This document shows positions 7,824 through 16,149 of a DNA stretch of 64,000 bases, piece after piece. The notes below the pieces were generated by a model that did not search any database, had not been told where the DNA came from, and saw only the letters and a program-made list of their open reading frames with translations. The stretch is from Rossellomorea marisflavi. GTDB taxonomy: Bacteria > Bacillota > Bacilli > Bacillales > Bacillaceae_B. Location of the stretch: contig NZ_LGUE01000005.1 in assembly GCF_001274775.1 (NCBI RefSeq), positions 126,346 to 190,345 of the forward strand. The letters run 5' to 3'. Numbering within the stretch: position 1 is the first letter of the stretch; each line of letters starts with the position of its first letter. A program made the translations under genes and the position numbers.

Positions 7824-8177
7824 ATGAATGAACACTTAATGGAAATCATCGGCAGGGAAATCGTGGCGTCACTGCCGGCACCGGAAAGAAGCATGTATGA
7901 GTTCGTCACGGCTCTTGAAGACGAATATGCGAGCATATCTGCCACATCAGAGGAGTTCATGCAGCTCTTGGTCAAGCATGCCCCCCACCGCCAGGCAGCA
8001 GCCCATTTCAGCCTGTCATTCGGTGAATTCATCCAGACAATGAGAAAGATCGAAGAGACGATCAACGCCGAGATGGACCTGCGCCTGAGCCGCATGACTT
8101 GGATCGACTGCACCGACCGCTTCATACAGGATGATACCCAGTACTTCTATTTCTCCATGGAACCGGAGGAGAAGTAG
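7824..8177 (+). CDS. Unknown 117-aa protein, third gene of the Zur operon
   Basis: Family not recognised. Starting at ATG 7824 (AGGAGTGG 6-8 bases upstream), it begins 21 bases after rpmE2 without a terminator, so it should be co-transcribed in the zinc-starvation operon. It is a soluble, mainly helical, acidic protein ending in EPEEK. It has a single Cys and scattered His and shows no zinc-ribbon pattern. A GTG at 7815 is an alternative start but overlaps the ribosome site. A role in zinc economy is suggested only by the neighbours. Confidence 0.78.
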   Translation: MNEHLMEIIGREIVASLPAPERSMYEFVTALEDEYASISATSEEFMQLLVKHAPHRQAAAHFSLSFGEFIQTMRKIEETINAEMDLRLSRMTWIDCTDRFIQDDTQYFYFSMEPEEK

Positions 8178-8196
8178 CCTTCCCATGCTCTTTAAA

Positions 8197-8211
8197 TCGG
8201 AATGATTACGG
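8197..8211. promoter_or_regulatory. Zur-like half-conserved site downstream of the operon
   Basis: TCGGAATGATTACGG agrees with the Zur consensus at 12 of 14 defined positions. It lies after the 117-aa gene and before a strong terminator, so it has no obvious promoter to control. Confidence 0.25.
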
Positions 8212-8252
8212 ATAATCCTCCGTTCATCTCACCCGACCTGATAAATGTTCAC

Positions 8253-8283
8253 AAAAAAGATCCCGCTTATGGGATCTTTTTTG
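8253..8283. terminator. Strong, symmetric terminator
   Basis: AAAAAAGATCCC (8253-8264), 6-base loop, GGGATCTTTTTT (8271-8282). A perfect 12-bp stem ends the Zur operon; it would work in both directions. Confidence 0.93.
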
Positions 8284-8373
8284 TGTTGAATCGGGTTGAT
8301 TTTTCGCCTCCATCTGTAATAATTCATATGAGGGGCAAGCTAGGGATATCTTCACTCTGAAGGAGGAGTCCCC

Positions 8374-8898
8374 TTGGCTGCCGAAACAAATTCAATCACG
8401 TCTGAAGAGCTGCTGGATCTACTTGAGTTGAATGAAAGGGATCATGTGGCCGACCTCGGCTGCGGTACAGGCTTTTTGACAATTCCGATTGCGCGTATCG
8501 TCAGTACCGATGTGCATGCCGTCGACCTCGACCGGGGTGCCCTGGAAGAGCTGAAGCGGCGTGCGGAGGAACTGCAGGTAGAAAACATCCTATATGAACA
8601 TATGTCATTTGAATATATCCGTTTTTCACAGAACACACTTCATAAGGTCATTACGAGATTCGTGCTCCATGAGCTGCCGAACCTTGTCAAAGTGATCCAG
8701 GACCTCAGGGATATGCTCAGGGACGACGGTCTTTGGCTGATCATTGAAACGGAAGCGCTCCCACAGGGGGACAGCCTTTCTTCCGATGACCTGGTGAGGA
8801 AGCTTCAGTCTGCGGGCTATGAAGTGAAGAGAGGGTATTTGAGATCGACGATTTACTATTTGATTGCCAGAAAGGCTGTGCGGAGGCCCGGCCTATAA
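8374..8898 (+). CDS. Class I SAM-dependent methyltransferase
   Basis: 174 aa. Motif I VADLGCGTGFL (~residues 24-34) binds S-adenosylmethionine, and the acidic residue of motif II (AVDLDRGAL, ~49-57) and a Rossmann-like order of strands follow. This fits a small UbiE/Methyltransf_11-type enzyme; the substrate cannot be told. The start is TTG at 8374, set by AAGGAGGAG (8360-8368). The gene ends 13 bases before the thioredoxin-like gene, so the two may form an operon. An upstream TTGATT (8296-8301) with TAATAA (8317-8322) could be its promoter. Confidence 0.85.
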   Translation: MAAETNSITSEELLDLLELNERDHVADLGCGTGFLTIPIARIVSTDVHAVDLDRGALEELKRRAEELQVENILYEHMSFEYIRFSQNTLHKVITRFVLHELPNLVKVIQDLRDMLRDDGLWLIIETEALPQGDSLSSDDLVRKLQSAGYEVKRGYLRSTIYYLIARKAVRRPGL

Positions 8899-8911
8899 AG
8901 GAAGGGATTAC

Positions 8912-9484
8912 ATGAACAAACGAATACTATCATTGGGACTCATAGGTGTCCTCGTTGCCATCTTCCTGGTGAATTTCGTCCGGCATCAGCAAGAACAGAA
9001 GGAAAAAGAAGAAGCAACCCAGCTTGCGAGTGAATCCATGGACTTGTCCGATGTCGAGACGGGGCTTTCCAAAGGTGATCAGCCACCCGACTTCACCCTG
9101 ACCACACTGGAAGGAAAAGAAGTGCGCCTTTCAGATTACAAGGGAAAGAAGGTCATCCTGAATTTCTGGGCGACGTGGTGTCCTCCCTGCAAGGCTGAAA
9201 TGCCCCATATGGAAGACTATTATCAGAAAGAGCCCGGCGCAGAAATCCTTGCCGTGAACCTCACGTCCCAGGAGCGCATGGACGGAGCCGCGCAAACGTT
9301 CGTGGACGGATACAAGATCACGTTCCCGGTGCTCCTTGATAAAGACGGAGCCGTCGGGGATGCCTACAGCATCATTACGATCCCGACCACGTTCATAATC
9401 GACTCGGAGGGAATCATCCAGCATAAAATCCTCGGGCCGATGAACCAGGAAATGATGAAAGAGATGGTAGATGGCATGAATTGA
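8912..9484 (+). CDS. Membrane-anchored thiol-disulfide oxidoreductase, ResA/TlpA family
   Basis: 190 aa with one N-terminal membrane anchor (~residues 4-22), a short linker and an extracytoplasmic thioredoxin-like domain. The active site WATWCPPCKAEMP is at ~residues 88-100 and a cis-Pro region follows at ~155 (TIPTTFII). Such proteins reduce apocytochrome c or other exported thiols. The ATG at 8912 follows AAAGGAAGGG. Whether it is the cytochrome-c-maturation ResA is unclear, because no resB/resC neighbours are present. Confidence 0.88.
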   Translation: MNKRILSLGLIGVLVAIFLVNFVRHQQEQKEKEEATQLASESMDLSDVETGLSKGDQPPDFTLTTLEGKEVRLSDYKGKKVILNFWATWCPPCKAEMPHMEDYYQKEPGAEILAVNLTSQERMDGAAQTFVDGYKITFPVLLDKDGAVGDAYSIITIPTTFIIDSEGIIQHKILGPMNQEMMKEMVDGMN

Positions 9485-9564
9485 ACCTCTTTTCTTCTCG
9501 GAATCTTCTGAATATGGTACACTCTTCTACATACCTATTTTCGTAGAGAGAGGATGGCCACGAG

Positions 9565-10704
9565 ATGAATTTCACCACCAAGGTCGTACATAGCCAGTTG
9601 AAAGGAACAGAGGAAATCAAAAGTAAAACCACACCGATCTATCAAACATCTGCTTTTTCCTTTTCATCACTGGAGGAACTGGAAGGGTTCTATGAAGGGA
9701 AATCTCCCTATCTATACACACGAACGGGGAATCCCAACCCTGATGAGCTGGGAGGTCTTGTAGCAGCCCTTGAAGGGGCACCGGCAGGAGTCGCCGCTTC
9801 ATCGGGATTATCTGCGATCCTCGTAGGGATCTTGTCTGTCGTCCAAGCGGGGGATCACATCATCGCTGCTGAAGATCTGTACGGCGGGACTTTCCATATG
9901 CTGAAGGAAGAGCTTGCGGGCTTCGGTATTTCCACTTCATTCGTGGACTTCACCGACCGGGATGCAGTGGAAGAAGCGATCACCGACTCGACAAAGCTTC
10001 TCTACAGTGAAACGGTGACGAATCCCTTCATGAGGGTAGAGGATATACCGGCCATGGTGGAGATGGCGAAAGAACATGGTCTCACGACGATGATCGACAA
10101 TACGTTTGCGACCCCGTTCCTCCGTAAGCCTTTCACTGAAGGCATTGATATCGTCGCCCACAGCGCAACGAAGTACATAGGCGGACATAGTGACGTCACC
10201 GCGGGTGTTGTGACCGGAAGGCAGGATCTGGTGGATAAGGCGAGAGCGAAGATCGTCAATCTTGGTGCCAATCTGAGCCCGTTCGAGGCGTGGCTCACAT
10301 GCCGGGGAGCGAAGACCCTTGCCCTCCGTATGGAAAGGCAGGCATTGAATGCCGAGCTCCTTGCCGTCGAACTCAGGAGGCACGAATGGGTCAAACACGT
10401 CTACTACCCGAATAATCTATCTGAAAAGGGTCATGGAGCCATCGTCACCATCGAGCTTGAACCATCCGCCGATATGAGTACGTTCTTCAAGTCCCTTGGC
10501 TGGATCAAGATCATCCCGTCCCTTGCCGGGGTGGAAACGACGGTCTCCTATCCGTTGGGGACGTCCCACAGATCCCTGCCCGAAGAAGCGCAGAAGAAGC
10601 TCGGGATCAATACGCATGTGGTCCGGATTTCACTTGGAATCGAAGACCCGGAAGACATCAAATCCCAAATGCTTTCAGCGATCAGCAAGTGTCATGAAAT
10701 TTAA
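9565..10704 (+). CDS. Cys/Met-metabolism PLP enzyme (cystathionine gamma-synthase/lyase-like)
   Basis: 379-aa cytoplasmic transsulfuration-family enzyme. The PLP lysine is Lys203 in AHSATKYIGGHSD; YTRTGNPN (~51-58) and SSGLSAIL (~79-86) are the cofactor and substrate regions. Length and pattern fit cystathionine gamma-synthase, gamma-lyase or methionine gamma-lyase; these cannot be separated by eye. An extended -10 (TGGTACACT, 9515-9523) lies upstream, without a SAM riboswitch, unlike the metY-metX unit that follows. The ATG at 9565 has a moderate site (AGAGAGG). Confidence 0.85.
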   Translation: MNFTTKVVHSQLKGTEEIKSKTTPIYQTSAFSFSSLEELEGFYEGKSPYLYTRTGNPNPDELGGLVAALEGAPAGVAASSGLSAILVGILSVVQAGDHIIAAEDLYGGTFHMLKEELAGFGISTSFVDFTDRDAVEEAITDSTKLLYSETVTNPFMRVEDIPAMVEMAKEHGLTTMIDNTFATPFLRKPFTEGIDIVAHSATKYIGGHSDVTAGVVTGRQDLVDKARAKIVNLGANLSPFEAWLTCRGAKTLALRMERQALNAELLAVELRRHEWVKHVYYPNNLSEKGHGAIVTIELEPSADMSTFFKSLGWIKIIPSLAGVETTVSYPLGTSHRSLPEEAQKKLGINTHVVRISLGIEDPEDIKSQMLSAISKCHEI

Positions 10705-10776
10705 AAAGAACAACGCTTTGAAGCCAGCAGTGGCAGGCGTCAATGGGAGATTAGACGAAAAATTCTAAAAATACCC

Positions 10777-10806
10777 TTGACTCCCAGCGTGGATAGCCTT
10801 TATAAT
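10777..10806 (+). promoter_or_regulatory. Promoter of the SAM-riboswitch/metYX unit
   Basis: TTGACT (10777-10782), 18-base spacer, TATAAT (10801-10806), 30 bases before the riboswitch. Confidence 0.8.
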
Positions 10807-10835
10807 TCTTGCTAACGAACACTTACAACTTAATG

Positions 10836-10949
10836 CTCTTATCCAGAGAGGTGGAGGGACTAGGCCCGATGAAACCCGGCAACCTTCATGTGCATACTTG
10901 CCATGAAAAGGTGCTAATTCCTGCAGGCGCATTGCCTGAAAGATAAGAG
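10836..10949 (+). ncRNA. SAM-I riboswitch (S-box leader)
   Basis: P1 is CTCTTATC (10836-10843) with GATAAGAG (10942-10949). Between them are the S-box core blocks CAGAGAGGTGGAGGGACT and GGCCCGATGAAACCCGGCAACC-type sequence at 10863-10884, then GGTGCTAATTCC and GCCTGAAAGATAAGAG. AAGAGG at the 3' side of P1 can pair with CCTCTT (10971-10976) of the terminator, giving an antiterminator. High SAM should therefore stop transcription of metYX. Confidence 0.97.
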
Positions 10950-10968
10950 GAGGACCCTATTCAATTAG

Positions 10969-10999
10969 ACCCTCTTCTTAGGAAGGGGGTTTTTATTTT
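10969..10999 (+). terminator. SAM riboswitch terminator
   Basis: ACCCTCTTC (10969-10977) pairs with GAAGGGGGT (10982-10990), followed by T-rich sequence to 10999. Confidence 0.92.
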
Positions 11000-11077
11000 T
11001 GCCCCTTTTCATCCCCGACCATCATCCATCACAGAACAAACCCAATCATTAAAACAAACACTCAGGAGGAATGTACG

Positions 11078-12373
11078 ATGACGAATTCATTCGATTTTGA
11101 CACACTTTTGCTTCACGGAGGACAGGAAGCGGATCCTGCCACGGGATCACGCGCAGTGCCGATCTACCAAACTACTTCATATGTGTTTGACAGCAGTGAG
11201 CACGCTGCGAAGCTTTTCGGACTGGAAGAGCCGGGGAACATCTATACGCGGATCATGAACCCGACGGTGGACGTTCTGGAGAAACGTCTGGCCCTCCTTG
11301 AAGGCGGCATCGGAGCCCTCGGAGTATCATCGGGCATGGCGGCGATCTCCCTCTCGATCCTGAATATCGCCGGAGCCGGGGACGAAATCGTAGCAGCAAC
11401 GAACCTGTACGGAGGAACCTACAATCTCTTCTCCACCACCCTGCCGAAATACGGCATCACCGTGCGCTTCGTCGACCCGACAGATCCGGAAAACTTCCGA
11501 AGCGCCATCAACGAGAAGACGAAGGCCGTATTCGCCGAAACAATCGGCAACCCTAGCCTTCATGTCCTTGATATCGAAGCGGTCGCCAAAGTCGCCCATG
11601 AACATGAGATCCCGCTTATCATCGATAACACATTTGCCACGCCATATGTGACGAGGCCCATCGAGTGGGGAGCAGACATCGTCATCCATTCGGCCACCAA
11701 ATGGATCGGTGGTCATGGTACGGCGATCGGAGGCGTCGTCATCGACGGAGGGAAGTTCGATTGGAACAACAAGAAGTTCCCGGGGTTCACTGAAGAGGAC
11801 CGAAGCTACAACGGCCTCCGCTATGCACAGGATGTCGGGGCGGCGGCGTTCATCACCAAGCTAAGGGTCCAGCTGCTTCGTGACCTTGGCGCCTGCCTGA
11901 GCCCGCAAAATGCCTTCCTCCTCCTGCAGGGACTGGAGACGCTGCACCTTCGCATCGAACGCCATACAGAGAATGCACGGAAAATCGCCGAGCATCTTGA
12001 ATCCCATGATGGGGTTGCATGGGTCTCCTATCCTGGACTCGCTTCGCATCCATCGCACCAATTGGCCAACAAATACTTGGAGAACGGTGCCGGCTCCATC
12101 GTCGTATTCGGCATCAAAGGCGGCCGCGATTCAGGACGCAAGGTGGTGGACAATATCACGCTCTGGTCCCATGTGGCCAACGTGGGGGATGCGAAATCCC
12201 TGATCATCCACCCTGCTTCCACGACCCATCAGCAGCTGAACGACGAGGAGATCAGGGCGACGGGCGTGACGGAAGAACTTGTCAGGCTGTCTGTCGGCCT
12301 TGAATCGGCAAAGGATCTGATCTCTTCCCTTGATGAAGCCATCGAGAAGGCGCGCGAAACGTCAAACGTGTGA
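11078..12373 (+). CDS. metY: O-acetylhomoserine sulfhydrylase
   Basis: 431 aa; about 50 residues longer than cystathionine gamma-synthases, as is usual for O-acetylhomoserine aminocarboxypropyltransferases. The PLP lysine is Lys208 in [12 protein letters not shown]. It should convert O-acetylhomoserine and sulfide to homocysteine in the cytoplasm. It follows a SAM-I riboswitch and precedes metX, which makes its substrate. The ATG at 11078 has GGAGGAATG upstream. Position and length make the assignment firm, though some family members also accept serine esters. Confidence 0.93.
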   Translation: MTNSFDFDTLLLHGGQEADPATGSRAVPIYQTTSYVFDSSEHAAKLFGLEEPGNIYTRIMNPTVDVLEKRLALLEGGIGALGVSSGMAAISLSILNIAGAGDEIVAATNLYGGTYNLFSTTLPKYGITVRFVDPTDPENFRSAINEKTKAVFAETIGNPSLHVLDIEAVAKVAHEHEIPLIIDNTFATPYVTRPIEWGADIVIHSATKWIGGHGTAIGGVVIDGGKFDWNNKKFPGFTEEDRSYNGLRYAQDVGAAAFITKLRVQLLRDLGACLSPQNAFLLLQGLETLHLRIERHTENARKIAEHLESHDGVAWVSYPGLASHPSHQLANKYLENGAGSIVVFGIKGGRDSGRKVVDNITLWSHVANVGDAKSLIIHPASTTHQQLNDEEIRATGVTEELVRLSVGLESAKDLISSLDEAIEKARETSNV

Positions 12374-12386
12374 AGGAGGCGGAGGA

Positions 12387-13451
12387 ATGAGTAGCGATAC
12401 GACACCATATGAATTGAACACCGTCACCCTTCCGTCCCTTGTCCTCGAAAACGGAGAAACCCTCCGGAATGTCAGGTTGCCCTATGAACGTACGGGGAAT
12501 CAATCAGGTCCCGTCATCCTTGTCTGCCATGCCCTCACCGGCACCCATATCGTGAAAGGGACGAGTGAAGATAAGGGATGGTGGGACGGCATGATCGGTG
12601 CAGGCTCATACATCGATACCAACCGCTACAACGTCATCGCCTTCAACGTCCTCGGAGGCTGCGAGGGGGCCACGGGTCCTGCATCAGAGGATCCCGAAAC
12701 CGGCAGGCGATATGGATCCCATTTCCCTGTCATCACGATCCGGGACATGGTGAATGCCCAGTACCTGGCCCTCAGGGAGCTTGCCATCAACAAGGTGGAA
12801 GCCGTTGTCGGCGGATCTCTCGGGGGAATGCAGGCCCTGGAATGGGGGATCCTGCATCCCCGCTTCATGAAAAAGATCTTCGCCCTCGCCGTCACGCCTG
12901 CACTGAACGATTACGGCCTCGCCTTCAATCATATCGGCATCACGGCCATCGAGCAGGATCCTGATTTCAACGGAGGAGACTATCCTCCCGGCACCAGGCT
13001 GAAGGGGCTTGAAGTGGCGCGCATGGTGGGGATGGTCACCTACCGCACGTCGGAATTGTTCGATGATCGATTCCAACGGCAGGAGAAGGAAGGCGTCTAT
13101 AACGTAGAGAGCTACCTGGACTATCAAGGTGTGAAGCTCGGGCGGCGTTTTGACCCAAACAGCTATCTGACCCTCTTGAAGGCGATGAACTCTCATGACC
13201 TCCAAAGGGGGCGCGATCACGACCCCGCTGACTCCTTTTATCCGGAACTGATTGCCATCAGCTACGAAGGAGACCTCGTGTATCCATCCGCCTCCTTGGA
13301 AGCATTCGCGTGCTCCGTGCCGAAGGGAAGGCATTATTTCATCCCGACGAAGTTCGGTCATGATGGATTCCTCGTTGAATTCGAGAAATGGGGAGGGCTC
13401 CTGTCTTCCCATCTTGAAGAAAACAAGCCCCTTGTTTCAAGGGTGAAATGA
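12387..13451 (+). CDS. metX: Homoserine O-acetyltransferase
   Basis: 354-aa alpha/beta-hydrolase-fold acyltransferase. The nucleophile is Ser144 in GGSLGGMQALEWG; the charge relay appears as Asp in YEGDLVYP and His in FGHDGFLVEFE near the C-terminus. It acetylates (or, in some relatives, succinylates) homoserine for methionine synthesis. The ATG at 12387 follows AAGGAGGCGGAGG, only 13 bases after metY, so metY-metX form one riboswitch-controlled operon; a terminator follows. Confidence 0.93.
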   Translation: MSSDTTPYELNTVTLPSLVLENGETLRNVRLPYERTGNQSGPVILVCHALTGTHIVKGTSEDKGWWDGMIGAGSYIDTNRYNVIAFNVLGGCEGATGPASEDPETGRRYGSHFPVITIRDMVNAQYLALRELAINKVEAVVGGSLGGMQALEWGILHPRFMKKIFALAVTPALNDYGLAFNHIGITAIEQDPDFNGGDYPPGTRLKGLEVARMVGMVTYRTSELFDDRFQRQEKEGVYNVESYLDYQGVKLGRRFDPNSYLTLLKAMNSHDLQRGRDHDPADSFYPELIAISYEGDLVYPSASLEAFACSVPKGRHYFIPTKFGHDGFLVEFEKWGGLLSSHLEENKPLVSRVK

Positions 13452-13492
13452 TCATAACTTGTCCCCCGTCATCATATAGTGGAATAAGCAAA

Positions 13493-13537
13493 GACATCGC
13501 ACCGCTGACCAGCGCGTTCTTGTGCGGTGTCTTTTTT
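13493..13537 (+). terminator. Terminator after metX
   Basis: GACATCGCAC (13493-13502) pairs with GTGCGGTGTC (13522-13531), followed by TTTTTT. Confidence 0.88.
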
Positions 13538-13561
13538 CTATGAAGAGGCGGGGGGAGACGT

Positions 13562-14992
13562 ATGAACAGGAAGGGCCAGAAGCTCATGACCATCACACTC
13601 AGCATGCTTGTGGGGGCGGGAGCCATGTACGGGGGACTGGAATGGACGGGCAGTCCCGATGAAACTGCGGAACTGGATCAGAGCGCGAATGATAAGCTCC
13701 ATAAGGTGGAGGTCGCTTATGACCTCATCAGCGATAAATTCTTCCAGGACGTCGACAAATCGGAGCTGGTGGAAGGAGCCATCCAGGGGATGCTCGAAAC
13801 GCTCGATGATCCGTATTCGGTCTATATGAATGCGGCAACGGCAGCGCAGTTCAACGACGCATTGGATTCTTCCTTCGAAGGGATCGGAGCCGAAATCACG
13901 ATCCTCGACGGAAAGCTCGTGATCGTCGCACCATTTAAAAATTCACCGGCAGAAAAAGCGGGTCTCAAGCCGAATGATGAAATCATCTCCGTGAACGGAG
14001 AGAGCATCAAGGGACTCAATCTGTTTGAGTCCACCTTGAAGATCCGCGGCAAAAAAGGGACCGAAGTCAAGCTCGGCATCAAGAGGGAAGGCTTGTCTGA
14101 GCCTCTCACCATCGGGGTCAAACGGGACGACATCCCCGTTGAAACCGTTCATTCGGACATAAAGAAAGTGGACGGCAAAGAGATGGGCTACATCCAGATC
14201 ACCACATTCTCCGAAAATACGGCGAATGATTTCAAGAAGCAGCTCAAGGAACTTGAAGGGAAGGATCTTGGAGGTCTCGTCATCGACGTCCGTGGGAATC
14301 CGGGAGGCCTGTTGTCATCCGTCAATGAAATCCTCAAGGAGTTCGTGACGAAGGATAAGCCGTTCGTCCAGATCCAGGAGCGGAGCGGTGAAGTGATGAA
14401 GAGCTTCTCCGACAAAGAAAAGAAAAAAGCCTACCCGGTGGTGGTCCTCATCGATGAAGGAAGTGCGTCCGCTTCCGAAATCCTTGCGGGTGCCCTGAAG
14501 GAAACGGAAGGCTACCCACTGATCGGCACGAAGAGCTTCGGGAAGGGAACCGTCCAGCAGGCCGTGCCGATGGGGGATGGAAGCAACATCAAGCTGACCA
14601 TGTTCAAGTGGCTGACGCCGGATGGCAACTGGATCCATAAGAAAGGGATAAAACCGGATATCCCGGTGAGGCAGCCTGCATATTTTTACGCCCATCCCCT
14701 TCAAGTGGAAGAGCCATTGAAGGCCGAGATGAATAATGAACAGGTGAAGAACGCCCAGGAAATGCTCCAGGGCCTCGGATATGAGATCGACCGGACCGAC
14801 GGGTACTACAGCAAGAAGACAGAAGCGGCCGTAAAGCAGTTCCAGAAGAAAAACGAGATGAAAGCAACCGGGACCATCACGCCTGATACGGCTGAAAAAC
14901 TGCAGGCGGATATCTATGAAGCTGTTAAGGATGAAGAAAATGATACCCAGCTGCAAGCGGCACTTGAATATATCCAGCGTTCAAATCGATAG
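13562..14992 (+). CDS. ctpB: S41 carboxy-terminal processing protease CtpB-like
   Basis: 476 aa. An N-terminal membrane anchor/signal (~residues 7-25) is followed by a PDZ domain (~100-185), the S41 protease core and a C-terminal peptidoglycan-binding domain 1 (~400-470). The catalytic Ser303, Lys328 and Gln332 have the spacing of the B. subtilis CtpB triad. In B. subtilis CtpB cuts SpoIVFA between mother cell and forespore during sporulation. Its place between ftsEX and minJ matches B. subtilis yvjB/ctpB, although metabolic genes are inserted here. ATG 13562 follows GGGGGGAGA. Confidence 0.92.
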   Translation: MNRKGQKLMTITLSMLVGAGAMYGGLEWTGSPDETAELDQSANDKLHKVEVAYDLISDKFFQDVDKSELVEGAIQGMLETLDDPYSVYMNAATAAQFNDALDSSFEGIGAEITILDGKLVIVAPFKNSPAEKAGLKPNDEIISVNGESIKGLNLFESTLKIRGKKGTEVKLGIKREGLSEPLTIGVKRDDIPVETVHSDIKKVDGKEMGYIQITTFSENTANDFKKQLKELEGKDLGGLVIDVRGNPGGLLSSVNEILKEFVTKDKPFVQIQERSGEVMKSFSDKEKKKAYPVVVLIDEGSASASEILAGALKETEGYPLIGTKSFGKGTVQQAVPMGDGSNIKLTMFKWLTPDGNWIHKKGIKPDIPVRQPAYFYAHPLQVEEPLKAEMNNEQVKNAQEMLQGLGYEIDRTDGYYSKKTEAAVKQFQKKNEMKATGTITPDTAEKLQADIYEAVKDEENDTQLQAALEYIQRSNR

Positions 14993-14997
14993 GGAGG

Positions 14998-15031
14998 AAG
15001 GACTGTGGGCCATGGCCTGCAGTCCTTTTTT
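14998..15031 (+). terminator. Terminator after ctpB
   Basis: AAGGACTG (14998-15005) pairs with CAGTCCTT (15020-15027); GGCCATGGCC lies in the loop and can fold on itself. A T run follows. Confidence 0.9.
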
Positions 15032-15167
15032 GGTGTTGAGCGCCTTTTCTTTCACAAATGAGGAACCGATTCTATCGATCCTCACTATTATAGAAAGAGA
15101 ACTAGTTTACTAGATAGATTCATGGTCTCAATACGCGCAGCCATGGATACTAGAAAGGAGAAGAATG

Positions 15168-15929
15168 ATGTTTACATTGACAGATCAAGTGGCGATTGTC
15201 ACTGGAGGCGGCAGGGGTCTCGGCCGCGAGATGGCTCTCGCTCTAGCAGAAGCAGGCGCCCATGTAGTGGTATGCTCGAGGAATCTGCCGGCCTGCGAGG
15301 CCACAGCGAAGGAAATTGAAGCCCTGGGGGTACGATCAATCGCCGTGGCATGCGATGTCACCGATAAAGCGTCGGTCACCGCCGTGGTGGAAAAGACCTT
15401 GGACGTCTTCGGGAAAATCGATATTCTCATCAACAACAGCGGCACATCCTGGGCCGGACCGATGGTGGATATTCCGGAGGATAAGTGGGACAAGGTAATG
15501 GAAGTGAATGTGAAAGGGGCTTTTTTATTTTCACAGGCAGTGGCACCATCCATGATGGCCCGTAAGGCAGGGAAAATCATCAATATCGCTTCCGTCTCGG
15601 GATTCGGGGGGACGAGCCCCCTTGTGATGGACACCCTTCCCTACAATACGAGCAAAGGCGCCGTCATGACCCTCACAAAAGATCTCGCCGTGAAGCTTGC
15701 GTATCACAATATCCAAGTGAACGCCATCGCACCGGGATTCTTCCCTACAAAGATCACGAAAGAGCTCTTCGCCAAGCAAGGCGATCAGATCCGGAAATTC
15801 ATCCCGGCAAGACGATTCGGCGAAGGTGATGACTTGAGAGGTGCAGCCGTGTTTCTTTCGTCAAGAGCGTCAAACTATATGAACGGCCATATCCTCGTCG
15901 TCGACGGCGGCATACAGGCGATGGCATAA
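15168..15929 (+). CDS. SDR-family oxidoreductase (FabG/PhaB-like)
   Basis: 253-aa NAD(P)-dependent short-chain dehydrogenase. The cofactor motif TGGGRGLG (~residues 12-19), NNSG (~89-92), a catalytic Ser in SVSGFGG (~141) and Tyr-x-x-x-Lys as YNTSK (~157-161) are present. It starts an operon with a 68-aa protein and a PHA-synthase-type enzyme, so reduction of 3-ketoacyl-CoA to the monomer (PhaB-like) is a reasonable guess; other alcohol substrates are possible. ATG at 15168 is 7 bases after AAAGGAG; an adjacent ATG at 15165 is the alternative. CTAGT-TT-ACTAG at 15102-15113 upstream may be an operator. Confidence 0.88.
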   Translation: MFTLTDQVAIVTGGGRGLGREMALALAEAGAHVVVCSRNLPACEATAKEIEALGVRSIAVACDVTDKASVTAVVEKTLDVFGKIDILINNSGTSWAGPMVDIPEDKWDKVMEVNVKGAFLFSQAVAPSMMARKAGKIINIASVSGFGGTSPLVMDTLPYNTSKGAVMTLTKDLAVKLAYHNIQVNAIAPGFFPTKITKELFAKQGDQIRKFIPARRFGEGDDLRGAAVFLSSRASNYMNGHILVVDGGIQAMA

Positions 15930-15942
15930 GGAGGAAAGGAAA

Positions 15943-16149
15943 ATGGAAGCACTCTATGAGCAACTGAAGCTGACGGGAAGGGAGTGGGAATATGCCGCGA
16001 ATCAGCTGATCAAATCAGAACTCGACCAGCCTGCCGTAGTGGAAATGGCGAAAAACTGGATGGTCCTGGCCGACTTGATCATCACCTTCATCCGCAAGAT
16101 TATCGACTGGCTCTTCCCGCAGTTCGTCCGATCAGAGGGGGAACTGTAA
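15943..16149 (+). CDS. Unknown 68-aa protein between SDR and PhaC homologue
   Basis: 68 aa; no known family recognised. ATG 15943 follows AAGGAGGAAAGGA, and its stop (TAA) shares one base with the ATG of the next gene. The N-terminal half is charged and helical. The C-terminal half contains a long hydrophobic or amphipathic stretch (~residues 40-62, with LIITFIRKIIDWLFP). It could lie on a membrane or a granule surface. Class IV PHA synthases need a partner, PhaR, of about 20 kDa; this protein stands in a similar place but is far smaller. A partner or phasin-like role is inference. Confidence 0.8.
   Translation: MEALYEQLKLTGREWEYAANQLIKSELDQPAVVEMAKNWMVLADLIITFIRKIIDWLFPQFVRSEGEL

Noticed and set aside
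12684..13412. 242-codon antisense frame opposite metX
   Set aside because: Explained by codon bias of metX; no start site or known motif.
14315..14956. Long antisense frame opposite ctpB
   Set aside because: It is a shadow of the ctpB coding frame; the sense protein has complete domains and a catalytic triad.
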